A stretch of DNA of 34,403 nucleotides from Candidatus Gottesmanbacteria bacterium (lineage in GTDB: Bacteria; Patescibacteriota; Microgenomatia; UBA10105; UBA927), in assembly GCA_016214885.1 (NCBI GenBank), contig JACRMP010000009.1:1-34403 (forward strand), written 5' to 3'. The stretch's first letter is position 1; the number at the start of each line of letters is the position of its first letter. The notes below the pieces were generated by a model, which saw only the letters and a list, made by a program, of their open reading frames with translations, had not been told where the DNA came from and made no database searches. Below are positions 18,382-28,094 of the stretch, in pieces. The translations under genes were made by a program, and so were the position numbers.

Positions 18382-18650
18382 ATATAACTTTTGATGGCTG
18401 GGTTATTTTCGGGTTTCTTGCACAGTTTATATTTTTTCTCCGGTTTGCCGTACAGTGGTGGGCATCGGAGAAGGAAAAAAAGAGTGTCATACCCATAAGC
18501 TTTTGGTATTTAAGCATCGTGGGATCTGTCATGATTCTTGTTTATGCTATAAAACGCGAAGATATTGTATTTATCACGGCACAGTTTCTGGCGCTGTTTA
18601 TTTATGTGCGGAACATAATGCTCCGTAAAAAAGAGAATACAGACTTATAA
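18378..18650 (+). CDS. LAB_N (lipid A biosynthesis N-terminal domain) small membrane protein
   Basis: GFLAQFIFFLRFAVQWWASEKEKKSVIPISFWYLSIVGSVMILVYAI is the characteristic LAB_N signature. Confidence 0.88.
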   Translation: MNITFDGWVIFGFLAQFIFFLRFAVQWWASEKEKKSVIPISFWYLSIVGSVMILVYAIKREDIVFITAQFLALFIYVRNIMLRKKENTDL

Positions 18651-18653
18651 AAA

Positions 18654-18678
18654 ATCAGCCCCGGAGTGCGGGGCTGAT
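18654..18678 (-). terminator. rho-independent terminator of the cupredoxin gene
   Basis: ATCAGCCCC-N7-GGGGCTGAT followed on the minus strand by TTTTTTATAAG. Confidence 0.85.
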
Positions 18679-18699
18679 GTGAATAGCTTTATATATTTT

Positions 18700-19161
18700 T
18701 TACTCGGTAACGGTGATTTTTCCCACCATGCCATTTTCGCGGTGTTTGCCGACGGAGCAGTAGTATTCAAATACGCCTGCTTTATCCGGGGTAAACTCGA
18801 TAACCTCAGTAGTCCCGCTGCTTATGACTTTGGTGCGGATCCCAAGTTCATCTACGACCCAATCATGGGGCATCTTACCGGTGTTTTTGAACGTCAGCTT
18901 TACCTTTTCGCCCTTTTTGACGGTGAGTGTGTCGGCTACGAACTTAAACTCCAAGCCCTCTACGGTTACTTCTTTTGCCGTTGAGTCAGTAGCGGTTGTG
19001 TTGCTTTTTTCCATGACTGCGGTTGTACTGGCTTCGGGAGAAGGGGAAACCTGTGACGCTTCTTCCACCGGGCTTGGCAATGGCGCTGATTTGTTCACAT
19101 ACCAAATGCCGCCTGCTGCGAGAACAACGAGTACCACTACTATCGCAATATTATTTTTCAT
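18700..19161 (-). CDS. secreted cupredoxin (plastocyanin/azurin-like)
   Basis: N-terminal TM/signal, KMPHDWVVDE, FEYYCSVGKHRENGMVGKITV (H, C, H, M copper ligands). SD AAGGAGG upstream. Confidence 0.9.
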   Translation of the reverse strand: MKNNIAIVVVLVVLAAGGIWYVNKSAPLPSPVEEASQVSPSPEASTTAVMEKSNTTATDSTAKEVTVEGLEFKFVADTLTVKKGEKVKLTFKNTGKMPHDWVVDELGIRTKVISSGTTEVIEFTPDKAGVFEYYCSVGKHRENGMVGKITVTE

Positions 19162-19236
19162 ACTGCCTCCTTAATGTAATTTATCTTACCGTATGTGCAT
19201 GGAGTTTACCAGTGGGTGTAGGTGCTATAGGCAGGT

Positions 19237-19617
19237 TTATTTCTGGCCGAAAAACTGGAGGATGTTGCCCTCAGGATCCGTGAGTGTCATACACCATACG
19301 GTGCCGGTAGGCGACAGGAATGGTTTGGCGATCCAATTAATCTCCTTGTCTTTGATGCTTTCGTATGCTTCCGAAATGCTTGCAACCGGAAACCCTACCA
19401 TGATGCGGTACGGATCTTTACTGCTCCCGTGTACCTTATCATGCCTTCCTATGGAAAAATACGTTTCACCGAAATCAAAACCGATGCAAGAATCATCGGG
19501 ATGGGTAGTTACTTCGCGTACGGTAAAACCTAAAACATCTTCATACCACTTGGCAAGCTTCTCATGATTATCGGACCAGATGATGACCGAAAGCATTTTG
19601 GCTCGTAGTTTGACCAT
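19237..19617 (-). CDS. VOC/glyoxalase-family protein
   Basis: VIIWSDNHEKLAKWYEDVLGFTVREVTTHPDDSCIGFDFG ... LTDPEGNILQFFG. Confidence 0.9.
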   Translation of the reverse strand: MVKLRAKMLSVIIWSDNHEKLAKWYEDVLGFTVREVTTHPDDSCIGFDFGETYFSIGRHDKVHGSSKDPYRIMVGFPVASISEAYESIKDKEINWIAKPFLSPTGTVWCMTLTDPEGNILQFFGQK

Positions 19618-19644
19618 ATAGCCTATATAATAGTAGGTAGTGAG

Positions 19645-20148
19645 GTGAAGTCAATGCGGCAAACCATAAAAACTAACCCAATGTACAGAAAACCGGCGCG
19701 TATCCCGTTTACCAAAGAGGGATATCAAAAAGTGCTGGAGCAGCAGGCTAAGCTATTGGGTGAGCGGCCGGAGGCGGTGGAGAATCTCAAAAAAGCCCGT
19801 GAGATGGGGGACCTGTCAGAAAACGGATATTATAAAGCATCGAGAGCTAGACTTTCATTTATCGACGCGCAGCTGCGGCGCCTTGATAAGCTGGTGCGTC
19901 TTGGTACGGTGGTGGGGCACACAACCCTGTCCGGTATAATTGGATTCGGCAACACGGTAACGGTCAGGAGCCCGAAGATTACACGAACGTTTACTATAGT
20001 GGGCGGCTACGAATCCAACCCTTCAGATAATTCGATATCCCACATTTCCCCGCTTGGCAAAGCACTTCTTGGTCACAAACAGGGTGATGTAATTGTACTT
20101 AGCGCCCCCGGAGGGGATATAGAATACACGATAGAAGCAGTAGCCTGA
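19645..20148 (+). CDS. GreA/GreB-family transcription elongation factor (start GTG 19645 or ATG 19654)
   Basis: PFTKEGYQKVLEQ...KAREMGDLSENGYYKASRARLSFIDAQLRRLDKLV; ISHISPLGKALLGHKQGDVI. Confidence 0.9.
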   Translation: MKSMRQTIKTNPMYRKPARIPFTKEGYQKVLEQQAKLLGERPEAVENLKKAREMGDLSENGYYKASRARLSFIDAQLRRLDKLVRLGTVVGHTTLSGIIGFGNTVTVRSPKITRTFTIVGGYESNPSDNSISHISPLGKALLGHKQGDVIVLSAPGGDIEYTIEAVA

Positions 20149-20190
20149 TATGATAGTAGGGAAGGTAATCGTTACAAAAGGAGGAATGCT

Positions 20191-20397
20191 ATGAAAATGA
20201 AAATGTCTGAACTTGACTGGGCGGCGTGGATATTCGTGATCATTGGTGCGCTTAATTGGGGGCTTGTTGGATTATTTAAGTTTGACGTGGTTCAGGTGAT
20301 TTTTAGCACGAGTCCTGTTCTTGGAAGGATCTTATACGTATTTGTGGGAGCTGCGGGGTTGTATTGGCTATTTAAACTCTTCAAAATGGAAAGGTGA
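20191..20397 (+). CDS. DUF378 membrane protein
   Basis: LDWAAWIFVIIGALNWGLVGLFKFDVVQVIF...GRILYVFVGAAGLYWLF; SD AAAGGAGG. Confidence 0.92.
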   Translation: MKMKMSELDWAAWIFVIIGALNWGLVGLFKFDVVQVIFSTSPVLGRILYVFVGAAGLYWLFKLFKMER

Positions 20398-20435
20398 GGT
20401 TCTCTTTTTTTGTGAAATAGGTTACTATACAGGTC

Positions 20436-21209
20436 ATGAAAAAGATGCTCGCGGTGTTTGCCCACCCGGATGATGAGTCCTACATGGCGGCAGGTACGAT
20501 AGCTAAATACGTGAAATCTGACTGGTCTGCACATTTGGTATGCGTGACGAGTGGGGAGGGGTCTCCCGGGGGCGAGTACGCTGCTATGGCTACAGATGAT
20601 TTTATCGCCCTCCGGAAGAAGGAGGTAGAAAGTGCGGTCTCCCACATCGGAGTAAGTACTGTTACATTTTTAGATTATAAAGACGGGGAAGTGTCCGCTC
20701 TTCCTCCGGGGAAATTAGAGGAAAAACTCATTAATATATTTCACGAACAGCAGCCTGACGTGGTGATTACTATGGAACCTTCGGGAGTTACCAACAATCC
20801 GGATAACGTAAAAGTATCACTCGCACTTACTTTCGCGTTTCAAAAATATGCATTTGACAGGAATGTCGTTAATGCCGACGATCCTAATCCGCCTAAACTG
20901 TATTATGCATGCATGCCGGAAAGTATCGTGTCGTACTTCGTGCGGCAAAAATATCTACCCGCGGAAGCGTATGGACGGCCATGGAGAGGGGTAGAAGATA
21001 AGCGAATTTCCACCGTTATCGACATCAAGCGTTTCAAGGGTATAAAAGCAGAAGCACTCGCCGAGTATCAGAGTCAGGCCGAAGAAATTGGCCCATACCT
21101 TATGATTCCTAAAAATCCGTTTTTTTCCCAGGAATATTTTATCCTCAGGTATATTGGTCTTACCGAGGCGTTTATGGGGAAAAATGACCGTGTTGCCGAC
21201 CGCCTATGA
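20436..21209 (+). CDS. PIG-L/LmbE-family deacetylase
   Basis: MLAVFAHPDDESYMAAGTIAKY, VCVTSGEGSPGG, RKKEVESAVSHIGV. Confidence 0.93.
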   Translation: MKKMLAVFAHPDDESYMAAGTIAKYVKSDWSAHLVCVTSGEGSPGGEYAAMATDDFIALRKKEVESAVSHIGVSTVTFLDYKDGEVSALPPGKLEEKLINIFHEQQPDVVITMEPSGVTNNPDNVKVSLALTFAFQKYAFDRNVVNADDPNPPKLYYACMPESIVSYFVRQKYLPAEAYGRPWRGVEDKRISTVIDIKRFKGIKAEALAEYQSQAEEIGPYLMIPKNPFFSQEYFILRYIGLTEAFMGKNDRVADRL

Positions 21210-22018
21210 ATACATTAACCATTTCACATCTCTATGCCGGAGTTTCCGGAAAAGAAATACTCCACGGTGTTGATATAACCGTCAAAGCGGGAGAGGTACA
21301 TGCAGTGATGGGTCCCAACGGAAGCGGTAAGTCGACACTTGCCCAAGTGCTTCTGGGACACCCCGCTTACGAAACGTATAAACGGAAAGGTAAAACATCC
21401 AAAATTTTCTTGGGTAGCAAAAACATAATTCCGTTGCCGACCGAAGACCGTGCGAATATGGGTTTATTTCTGGCGTTCCAGGCGCCGGTAGCTATCCCCG
21501 GAGTAACCGTTATGAATCTACTCCGCGCCGCATACGAAGCGCGCCACGAATCTAAAGGCGGCAAGAAACCAAAATCGGTGCAGAACCCGGTTCTTGCCAG
21601 AAGGTTTCAAGTTGGCGGCATGCCCATAGGCGAATTTACCGATCTTGTTAAATCCCACGCTAAAATACTCCGTATCACCGACGATATGTTACGGCGCGGA
21701 ATCCATGACGGGTTTTCCGGCGGCGAGAAAAAGAAGATAGAAATGCTGCAGGCATTAGTATTGCCGCATACGTTTGCCGTGTTTGATGAAATAGATACCG
21801 GACTGGATGTGGATGCACTGCGTACGGTATCAAAGGGAATAGCTCTTCTGAGGAAGCAGGGAGTGGGAGTAATTATCATTACGCATTATCAGCGGATATT
21901 GCGGTATGTAAAACCTGATGTTGTACATGTACTCGTAGCGGGGCGTGTTGTTGATCGGGGCGACGCCACACTAGCCCGCAGAATAGAAGCAAAAGGGTAC
22001 GAAAAATACCTCGGATAA
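21206..22018 (+). CDS. sufC: Fe-S assembly ATPase SufC
   Basis: VMGPNGSGKSTLAQVLLGHPAYE, FSGGEKKKIEMLQALVLPHTFAVFDEIDTGLDVDAL. Confidence 0.96.
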   Translation: MNTLTISHLYAGVSGKEILHGVDITVKAGEVHAVMGPNGSGKSTLAQVLLGHPAYETYKRKGKTSKIFLGSKNIIPLPTEDRANMGLFLAFQAPVAIPGVTVMNLLRAAYEARHESKGGKKPKSVQNPVLARRFQVGGMPIGEFTDLVKSHAKILRITDDMLRRGIHDGFSGGEKKKIEMLQALVLPHTFAVFDEIDTGLDVDALRTVSKGIALLRKQGVGVIIITHYQRILRYVKPDVVHVLVAGRVVDRGDATLARRIEAKGYEKYLG

Positions 22019-22059
22019 TAACAAGAGAAATACCGCTCCGCGTTGTCTAGGTATACGTT

Positions 22060-23457
22060 ATGAACACCAAGTCACCGATTCAAGGTAAGTATAAGTACGG
22101 CTTCCATAAGCCTGAAAATTACGTATTCAAATCCAAAAAAGGGCTGGATGAGGAAGTAGTAAAAAGTATCAGTGCGCATAAAAATGAACCCGCATGGATG
22201 ACAGAACGGCGCCTCATGGCCCATATGATATTCGGTAAGAAAAAAATGCCCATGTGGGGAGCCGATCTTTCTACCATAAATTTTGATGACATATTCTATT
22301 ACATCAAACCGACCGAAAAAGGGGTATCGCGCTGGGAGGATCTACCTCCGGAAATTCGTGACACGTACGATAAAATAGGTATCCCCGAAGCGGAGAAAAA
22401 ATTCCTGTCGGGAGTAAGCGCCCAGTACGAGAGCGAAGTCGTGTACAAAAGTATCCAGTCAGCGCTTTCTAAAAAAGGAGTTATTTTTTTGGACATGGAC
22501 TCGGCGCTGCGGGAATATCCGGAAATCGTGCGGCAGTATTTCGGAACGGTTATTCCATCAGGTGACAACAAGTTTTCTGCGTTAAATACCAGTGTATGGA
22601 GCGGAGGATCGTTTGTGTATGTGCCAAAAGGCGTCCATGTGGATCTGCCCCTTCAGGCATATTTCCGTATTAATGCCGCCAATATGGGGCAGTTTGAACG
22701 TACGCTCATCATCGCGGAAGAAGGAAGCTATGTGCACTATGTGGAGGGGTGTACCGCTCCCATATACACGACAGATTCACTCCATTCAGCGGTTGTTGAA
22801 ATTGTGGTAAAAAAAGGCGCACGAGTCCGGTACACCACCATCCAGAACTGGAGTAATAACGTATATAACCTGGTGACCAAACGGGCGCGCGTCGAAGAAG
22901 AGGGAACTATGGAGTGGGTGGACGGCAATTTGGGGAGCAAAATAACCATGAAGTACCCCAGTGTGTATCTGATGGGTCGCAAAGCCCGCGGCGAAGTATT
23001 GTCCATCGCGTACGCGGGAGCTAATCAACATCAGGATGCCGGGGGTAAAGCCGTGCATTATGCTTCCGAAACTACATCACAGATTATTTCCAAGTCCATA
23101 AGCAGGGCCGGGGGAAGGACGTCATACCGCGGGTTGGTGGAGGTATTTAAGGGCGCAAAAAACTGCAGATCCAAAGTAGTGTGTGATGCGCTTATTCTGG
23201 ATGAGAGGTCGCGTTCCGATACTTATCCTACAATGAAAATTAACGAACATCAAACACAAATTGAACACGAGGCAACTGTTTCCAAGATCGGGGATGAGCA
23301 GCTGTTTTACCTGCAAAGCAGGGGAGTGACTAAGGCACAAGCAGAGTCAATGATTGTCAACGGATTTATCGAACCGATAGTTAAAGAATTGCCGCTTGAG
23401 TACGCGGTAGAAATGAACAGATTAATTCAGCTTCAGATGGAAGGATCCGTGGGATGA
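22060..23457 (+). CDS. sufB: Fe-S assembly scaffold SufB
   Basis: [66 protein letters not shown]. Confidence 0.96.
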   Translation: MNTKSPIQGKYKYGFHKPENYVFKSKKGLDEEVVKSISAHKNEPAWMTERRLMAHMIFGKKKMPMWGADLSTINFDDIFYYIKPTEKGVSRWEDLPPEIRDTYDKIGIPEAEKKFLSGVSAQYESEVVYKSIQSALSKKGVIFLDMDSALREYPEIVRQYFGTVIPSGDNKFSALNTSVWSGGSFVYVPKGVHVDLPLQAYFRINAANMGQFERTLIIAEEGSYVHYVEGCTAPIYTTDSLHSAVVEIVVKKGARVRYTTIQNWSNNVYNLVTKRARVEEEGTMEWVDGNLGSKITMKYPSVYLMGRKARGEVLSIAYAGANQHQDAGGKAVHYASETTSQIISKSISRAGGRTSYRGLVEVFKGAKNCRSKVVCDALILDERSRSDTYPTMKINEHQTQIEHEATVSKIGDEQLFYLQSRGVTKAQAESMIVNGFIEPIVKELPLEYAVEMNRLIQLQMEGSVG

Positions 23458-24089
23458 AAACAATTGCAAAAGATACGACTATCGTCAAAGCAGTAACCAG
23501 GGGCACTTTCCGCGAAGATTTTGCCGTGGGAAAAAACGCCCATCTTATCGTCGTGTATGTAGTTGCGGCGAAAGGTAAGATGGAATTATACCCATCGGTG
23601 CATTTAACGGGCGCGGGTGCTACAGCAACTCTCATCGGTTTGGTAACCGGCACCGGATCCGCAGAGGTAAAAATGAGCACCCTTCAGCACCATAAAGCGC
23701 CTAATACGACGAGTAATCTGTTGGTAAAAAGCATACTGTCGGATAACAGTTCATTCGCATACGACGGGAGCATTACCGTCGATAAGAAGGCGCAGAAAAC
23801 TGACGCCTACCAGCGGAATGAGAATATGCTCCTGGACACAGAAACCCAGGCCATCAGTTCGCCCGCGTTGGAAATTCTGGCAAATGACGTGCGGTGCACC
23901 CATGGAGCTACGGTGAAAACTATTGATGAAAACGAACTATGGTATCTGGCAAGCAGGGGTATTGACCCGGAATCCGCGCGCGCTATGATAGCATCAGGCT
24001 TTTTACGCAGCGCGTTTTCTCTTATTCAGGACGATGATACAAGGAGCCGTGTCGAAACGATGGTGTCGGAGTTGGAGAAAGGAAAATAG
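23454..24089 (+). CDS. sufD: SufD-like Fe-S assembly protein (short)
   Basis: Position after suf[53 protein letters not shown]. Confidence 0.88.
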   Translation: MKTIAKDTTIVKAVTRGTFREDFAVGKNAHLIVVYVVAAKGKMELYPSVHLTGAGATATLIGLVTGTGSAEVKMSTLQHHKAPNTTSNLLVKSILSDNSSFAYDGSITVDKKAQKTDAYQRNENMLLDTETQAISSPALEILANDVRCTHGATVKTIDENELWYLASRGIDPESARAMIASGFLRSAFSLIQDDDTRSRVETMVSELEKGK

Positions 24090-24091
24090 TC

Positions 24092-24403
24092 ATGAGTGAC
24101 TTTGTTTCTGTGTGCAAGGTTACAGATATTTCCCCGGGAAGTATGAGAACATATTCAGTGCGGGGTAAACAGGTGGCGCTGGCCAACGTAGACGGTGAGT
24201 TTTTTGCCGTCAGCGATACGTGCTCGCATGAACAGTGTTCATTGGGAACCGAAGGGGCGCTTGATGGGAATGTCATTGTCTGTGGGTGCCACGGGGCGCA
24301 GTTTGATGTGACCAACGGAAGTGTGATGGCACCTCCGGCTCCCACCGATATTACGTCGTACGAGACAAAAGTGACAGGCAACGAGGTGTTTGTGCAGATA
24401 TAA
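24092..24403 (+). CDS. Rieske-type [2Fe-2S] ferredoxin
   Basis: CSHEQCSLGTEGALDGNVIVCGCHGAQFDVTNG. Confidence 0.93.
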   Translation: MSDFVSVCKVTDISPGSMRTYSVRGKQVALANVDGEFFAVSDTCSHEQCSLGTEGALDGNVIVCGCHGAQFDVTNGSVMAPPAPTDITSYETKVTGNEVFVQI

Positions 24404-24408
24404 ATACC

Positions 24409-25638
24409 ATGTTCGATCCAAATGTCATCAAAAAGGATTTTCCCCAGTTAACCCGCTTGATAAACGGGAAGCCCATTGTGTATCTTGACTCCACCGCAAC
24501 TTCGCTTAAGCCCCGGCAGGTGATCGATAAAGAAAATGAATACTATACCAAATACACCGCAAATGTTTTCCGCGGTATATATACGACAAGCGAAGAGGCA
24601 ACTGCAGAATACGAAAAATCCCGTGAACTTACCGCGGCATTCATCGGAGCGGTTAGCGCTGATGAGATAGTGTTCACCCGCAATACTTCTGAATCTATCA
24701 ATCTTGTCGCCTATAGCTATATCCTCAACTCATTTAATCCGGGTGACCGTGTGGTGACCACAATCATGGAACACCATTCCAACTTTGTCCCTTGGCAGCA
24801 GCTGGGGAAGCGCCGCAATATTTCTGTCGATATTTGGTACACGGATGAAAAAGGCACACTCGATTTGTCTGCATTGGAGAAGCTGGTAACTCCAAAAACC
24901 CGTCTGGTGGCCCTCACTGCTGCATCAAATGTGTTAGGAACTATCACCCCGGTTACCCAAATCGTGAAGATGGTCAAAAAAATTAATCCGAAGTGTTTAG
25001 TACTTATTGATGCTGCCCAAGCTGCACCCCATATGCCGGTAGACGTTGGCGCATGGGGGGCGGATTTCGTCGCGTTTTCCAGTCACAAAATGCTTGGGCC
25101 TACCGGTATCGGTGTACTATGGGCGAGGCCGGAATTGTTAGAGGAAATGACGCCGTTTAACTATGGCGGGGATATGATTTCCGAGGTACATGTCGATAAA
25201 ACCGTGTTTAAGAAGCCCCCGCATAAGTTTGAGGCGGGTACTCCCCATATCGCCGGAGTAATCGGGTTTGGTGCTGCTGTGCAGTATCTTTCTGCTTTGG
25301 GGATGGATAATATCCGGATTCATGAAAAGGAGCTTACGAAGTACGCGATAACCAAGCTTGAGGCGGTGTCGGGATTATCATTCATGGGTCCCAAAGATCC
25401 GCTCGTGCGCGGAGGCGTGTTTGCCTGCACTATGAAAGAAGCGCATCCTCACGATATTGCCCAGCTTCTCAACGAAGATAATATTTTTATCCGGGCGGGT
25501 AATCATTGCGCCATGCCGCTCCATGAACACTACGGTGTATCGTCTACGGCACGGGCATCATGCTATATTTACACAACGCGTGAAGATATTGATGCGTTCG
25601 TTGCAGGATTATTAAAAGTGCAAAAGACTTTTTCCTAA
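24409..25638 (+). CDS. sufS: cysteine desulfurase SufS
   Basis: YLDSTATSLKPRQVID, MEHHSNFVPWQQL, DFVAFSSHKMLGPTGIGVLW, RAGNHCAMPLHEHYGVSSTARAS. Confidence 0.96.
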   Translation: MFDPNVIKKDFPQLTRLINGKPIVYLDSTATSLKPRQVIDKENEYYTKYTANVFRGIYTTSEEATAEYEKSRELTAAFIGAVSADEIVFTRNTSESINLVAYSYILNSFNPGDRVVTTIMEHHSNFVPWQQLGKRRNISVDIWYTDEKGTLDLSALEKLVTPKTRLVALTAASNVLGTITPVTQIVKMVKKINPKCLVLIDAAQAAPHMPVDVGAWGADFVAFSSHKMLGPTGIGVLWARPELLEEMTPFNYGGDMISEVHVDKTVFKKPPHKFEAGTPHIAGVIGFGAAVQYLSALGMDNIRIHEKELTKYAITKLEAVSGLSFMGPKDPLVRGGVFACTMKEAHPHDIAQLLNEDNIFIRAGNHCAMPLHEHYGVSSTARASCYIYTTREDIDAFVAGLLKVQKTFS

Positions 25639-26015
25639 TGGACCTATACCGAGAACAGATCCTCGACCACTATAAGCATCCCCGGAATTTCGGTCACCTC
25701 GAAGGGGCAAATGTTACCAGTGAAGAAATTAACGTAAGCTGCGGTGACCGCATTGTGATTGAGCTTAAGTTGAAAGGCAAAGGATCAGCAGCTGTCATAG
25801 AAGCAATTAGGTTTAACGGCGAAGGGTGTGCTATAGACCAGGCTAGTGCATCCATGCTTACCGAAGCGGTAATGGGGATGGGTGTAGCTAAAGTTATGAC
25901 TCTGGATTTGGCGTATGTGGAGAAAATGCTGGGAACCACACTTACCCCATCACGGGTGAAATGTGCGCTTCTTCCGCTGGAGGCGATACAGAAGGCAGTG
26001 CAGAGTGTGAGATGA
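25638..26015 (+). CDS. sufU: SufU/IscU-type Fe-S scaffold or sulfurtransferase
   Basis: YREQILDHYKHPRNFG, NVSCGDRIVIEL, GEGCAIDQASASMLTE, RVKCALLPLEAI. Confidence 0.92.
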   Translation: MDLYREQILDHYKHPRNFGHLEGANVTSEEINVSCGDRIVIELKLKGKGSAAVIEAIRFNGEGCAIDQASASMLTEAVMGMGVAKVMTLDLAYVEKMLGTTLTPSRVKCALLPLEAIQKAVQSVR

Positions 26016-26057
26016 TTCATTGTTTTCGGTGGGTATGGTGCTGTATATTTAATTATT

Positions 26058-26312
26058 ATGGATTCGAATGACCCAAAAATTATTAGAAAAATCAGGAACT
26101 GGACGATGCGCATCGACCGCGACCTTTGTATCGGCGCTGCCACCTGTATAGCACTTGCCCCTAAGGCCTGGGCATTGGATGATGAAGCCAAGGCGATAAT
26201 TCTGGATACTTCTGCAGAGGAAACTGATGACGCCCTCATGGAAGCGGCTAAGGGATGTCCCGTTATGGCGATATTTATTACCGACGAAACCGGCAAGCAA
26301 ATTTACCCGTAA
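26058..26312 (+). CDS. single-cluster ferredoxin, three cysteines
   Basis: IDRDLCIGAATCIALAPKAWAL...AAKGCPVMAI. Confidence 0.85.
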   Translation: MDSNDPKIIRKIRNWTMRIDRDLCIGAATCIALAPKAWALDDEAKAIILDTSAEETDDALMEAAKGCPVMAIFITDETGKQIYP

Positions 26313-26356
26313 CGCGTGATTTGTTCTATCATCCCCGACAACATACAATAGATACT

Positions 26357-28090
26357 ATGCGTGATAATGTCACATGGAAAATTGGCGGAGAAGCCGGATT
26401 CGGCATAATGTCCGCAGGTAACGTGCTTGCAAAAACATTTACCCGTGCGGGTTACCATATATTTGCCGTTAACGATTATCCGTCCCTCATCCGCGGCGGA
26501 CACAATGTGGTGTCCGTACGTATCGGAAGCACAGAGTTTTCCGGCATCAATCGCGATCTTCATATACTGGTTGCCTTAAACAGTGAAACAGTTACGATTC
26601 ACAAAGACGAACTGAACGAAAATGCACTCGTGCTGTTTGATCCGGCGGAAAAGGAATGGACAGCCGCAGATTTCCCGAAATCCGTGCGTCTTCTTCCGGT
26701 ACCCCTCCGGGATATCATAAATAATCTCCACGCGGATATGGTTATGCGCAACACCGTAGTACTTGGGGCATCCGTTGCTCTTTTGGGAGCGCCGTTTGAG
26801 GCGCTTTTTTCGGTGATCCACGATCAGTTTATCCATAAAGGGGCTGAGGTGGTCGACCAGAATGAAAAAATTGCCCGTGCCGGATTTGATTACATCAAGG
26901 AACATTTTGCCGACGCGACCGACATGCATCTGTCACCCGGAACCATTACCGAAAAGCAATTGGTAATAAACGGAAGCGAAGCTGTAGGTCTGGGAGCGGT
27001 GAGGGCAGGGCTCAAGTTTGCCGCTATCTATCCAATGACTCCCATAAACGCCATTATTACTTTTTTGGCAGACCACGCCAAAGAGTTGGGTATTGTGTAT
27101 AAACAGCCTGAAGATGAGATAGCGGGGATCACTATGGCAATAGGCGCTTCGGTGGCAGGCGCCCGGAGTATGGTGGCTACCTCCGGCGGAGGCTTCGCTC
27201 TTCAGGTCGAGGGATTATCACTTGCCGGCATGATAGAAGTACCTATTGTTATTGATCTTGGCATGCGTGTGGGACCTGCTACCGGTATGCCGACGTATAC
27301 GGAGCAGGGGGAACTTCTCTTTGCTATTCATGCAGGGCATGGCGAGTTTGCCAGGATAATCCTTGCTCCCGGCGATGTGGAGGAAGCATACCATCTGACG
27401 ATCGACGCATTTAATCTGGCGGATAAATTCCAGATCCCCGTGTTTGTGCTGACGGATAAGTATCTAAATGAAAGTCAGTGGTGCATGAAGCTGTCGCATT
27501 TCCAAAAAACGGTGGCTATCGACCGGGGTAAGCTTATCATGGGCGATACGGGTAAACCGGAAGGCGAGTTCCAACGGTACGACCTAACCCCTGCGGATGG
27601 AGTGTCCCCGCGAAGTGTGCCTGGTACCAAAAACGGCCAATATTATGCCAATTCGTATGAGCACGATGGGTTAGGGCATGTTACCGACCAGGCAAAAATG
27701 AGAAGCGATATGGTAGAGAAGAGGCTTCGTAAAGTGACCAGTATCGAAGCTATGGTTCCGCCGCCCAAAACATACGGTGATGAAAAAGCAGAGATAACGT
27801 TTGTCACCTGGGGGACGACAAAGGGAGCCGTCGTAAGTGCCATGGAGCAGATGAGGCACGAGGGAAAGAAAGTATCGGTGGTGACCTATCCGTGGATATA
27901 TCCGTTCCCGGCAGAGGCCACCAAGGCGCTGCTTGCAGGGTCAGCCAGGGTTATCGCAGTGGAACAAAATGCGACCGGCCAGCTGTGTAAATTAATTCGT
28001 GCAGAAACAGGGATCGATATTACCGAGAAATTCCTAAAATATGACGGAAGACCCTGGCTGCCGGAGGAGATACTAAGTAGACTACAATAA
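26357..28090 (+). CDS. 2-oxoacid:ferredoxin oxidoreductase, fused gamma-alpha subunit
   Basis: WKIGGEAGFGIMSAGNVLAKTF (gamma domain), then GLGAVRAGLKFAAIYPMTPINAIITFLADH and ATSGGGFALQVEGLSLAGMIEVPIVI (alpha domain). Confidence 0.93.
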   Translation: MRDNVTWKIGGEAGFGIMSAGNVLAKTFTRAGYHIFAVNDYPSLIRGGHNVVSVRIGSTEFSGINRDLHILVALNSETVTIHKDELNENALVLFDPAEKEWTAADFPKSVRLLPVPLRDIINNLHADMVMRNTVVLGASVALLGAPFEALFSVIHDQFIHKGAEVVDQNEKIARAGFDYIKEHFADATDMHLSPGTITEKQLVINGSEAVGLGAVRAGLKFAAIYPMTPINAIITFLADHAKELGIVYKQPEDEIAGITMAIGASVAGARSMVATSGGGFALQVEGLSLAGMIEVPIVIDLGMRVGPATGMPTYTEQGELLFAIHAGHGEFARIILAPGDVEEAYHLTIDAFNLADKFQIPVFVLTDKYLNESQWCMKLSHFQKTVAIDRGKLIMGDTGKPEGEFQRYDLTPADGVSPRSVPGTKNGQYYANSYEHDGLGHVTDQAKMRSDMVEKRLRKVTSIEAMVPPPKTYGDEKAEITFVTWGTTKGAVVSAMEQMRHEGKKVSVVTYPWIYPFPAEATKALLAGSARVIAVEQNATGQLCKLIRAETGIDITEKFLKYDGRPWLPEEILSRLQ

Positions 28091-28094
28091 TAAT

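Noticed and set aside
26255-26356. N-terminal extension of the 2-oxoacid oxidoreductase ORF starting at 26255
   Set aside because: It overlaps the ferredoxin gene; the domain and a -10/ATG pair support a start at 26357.
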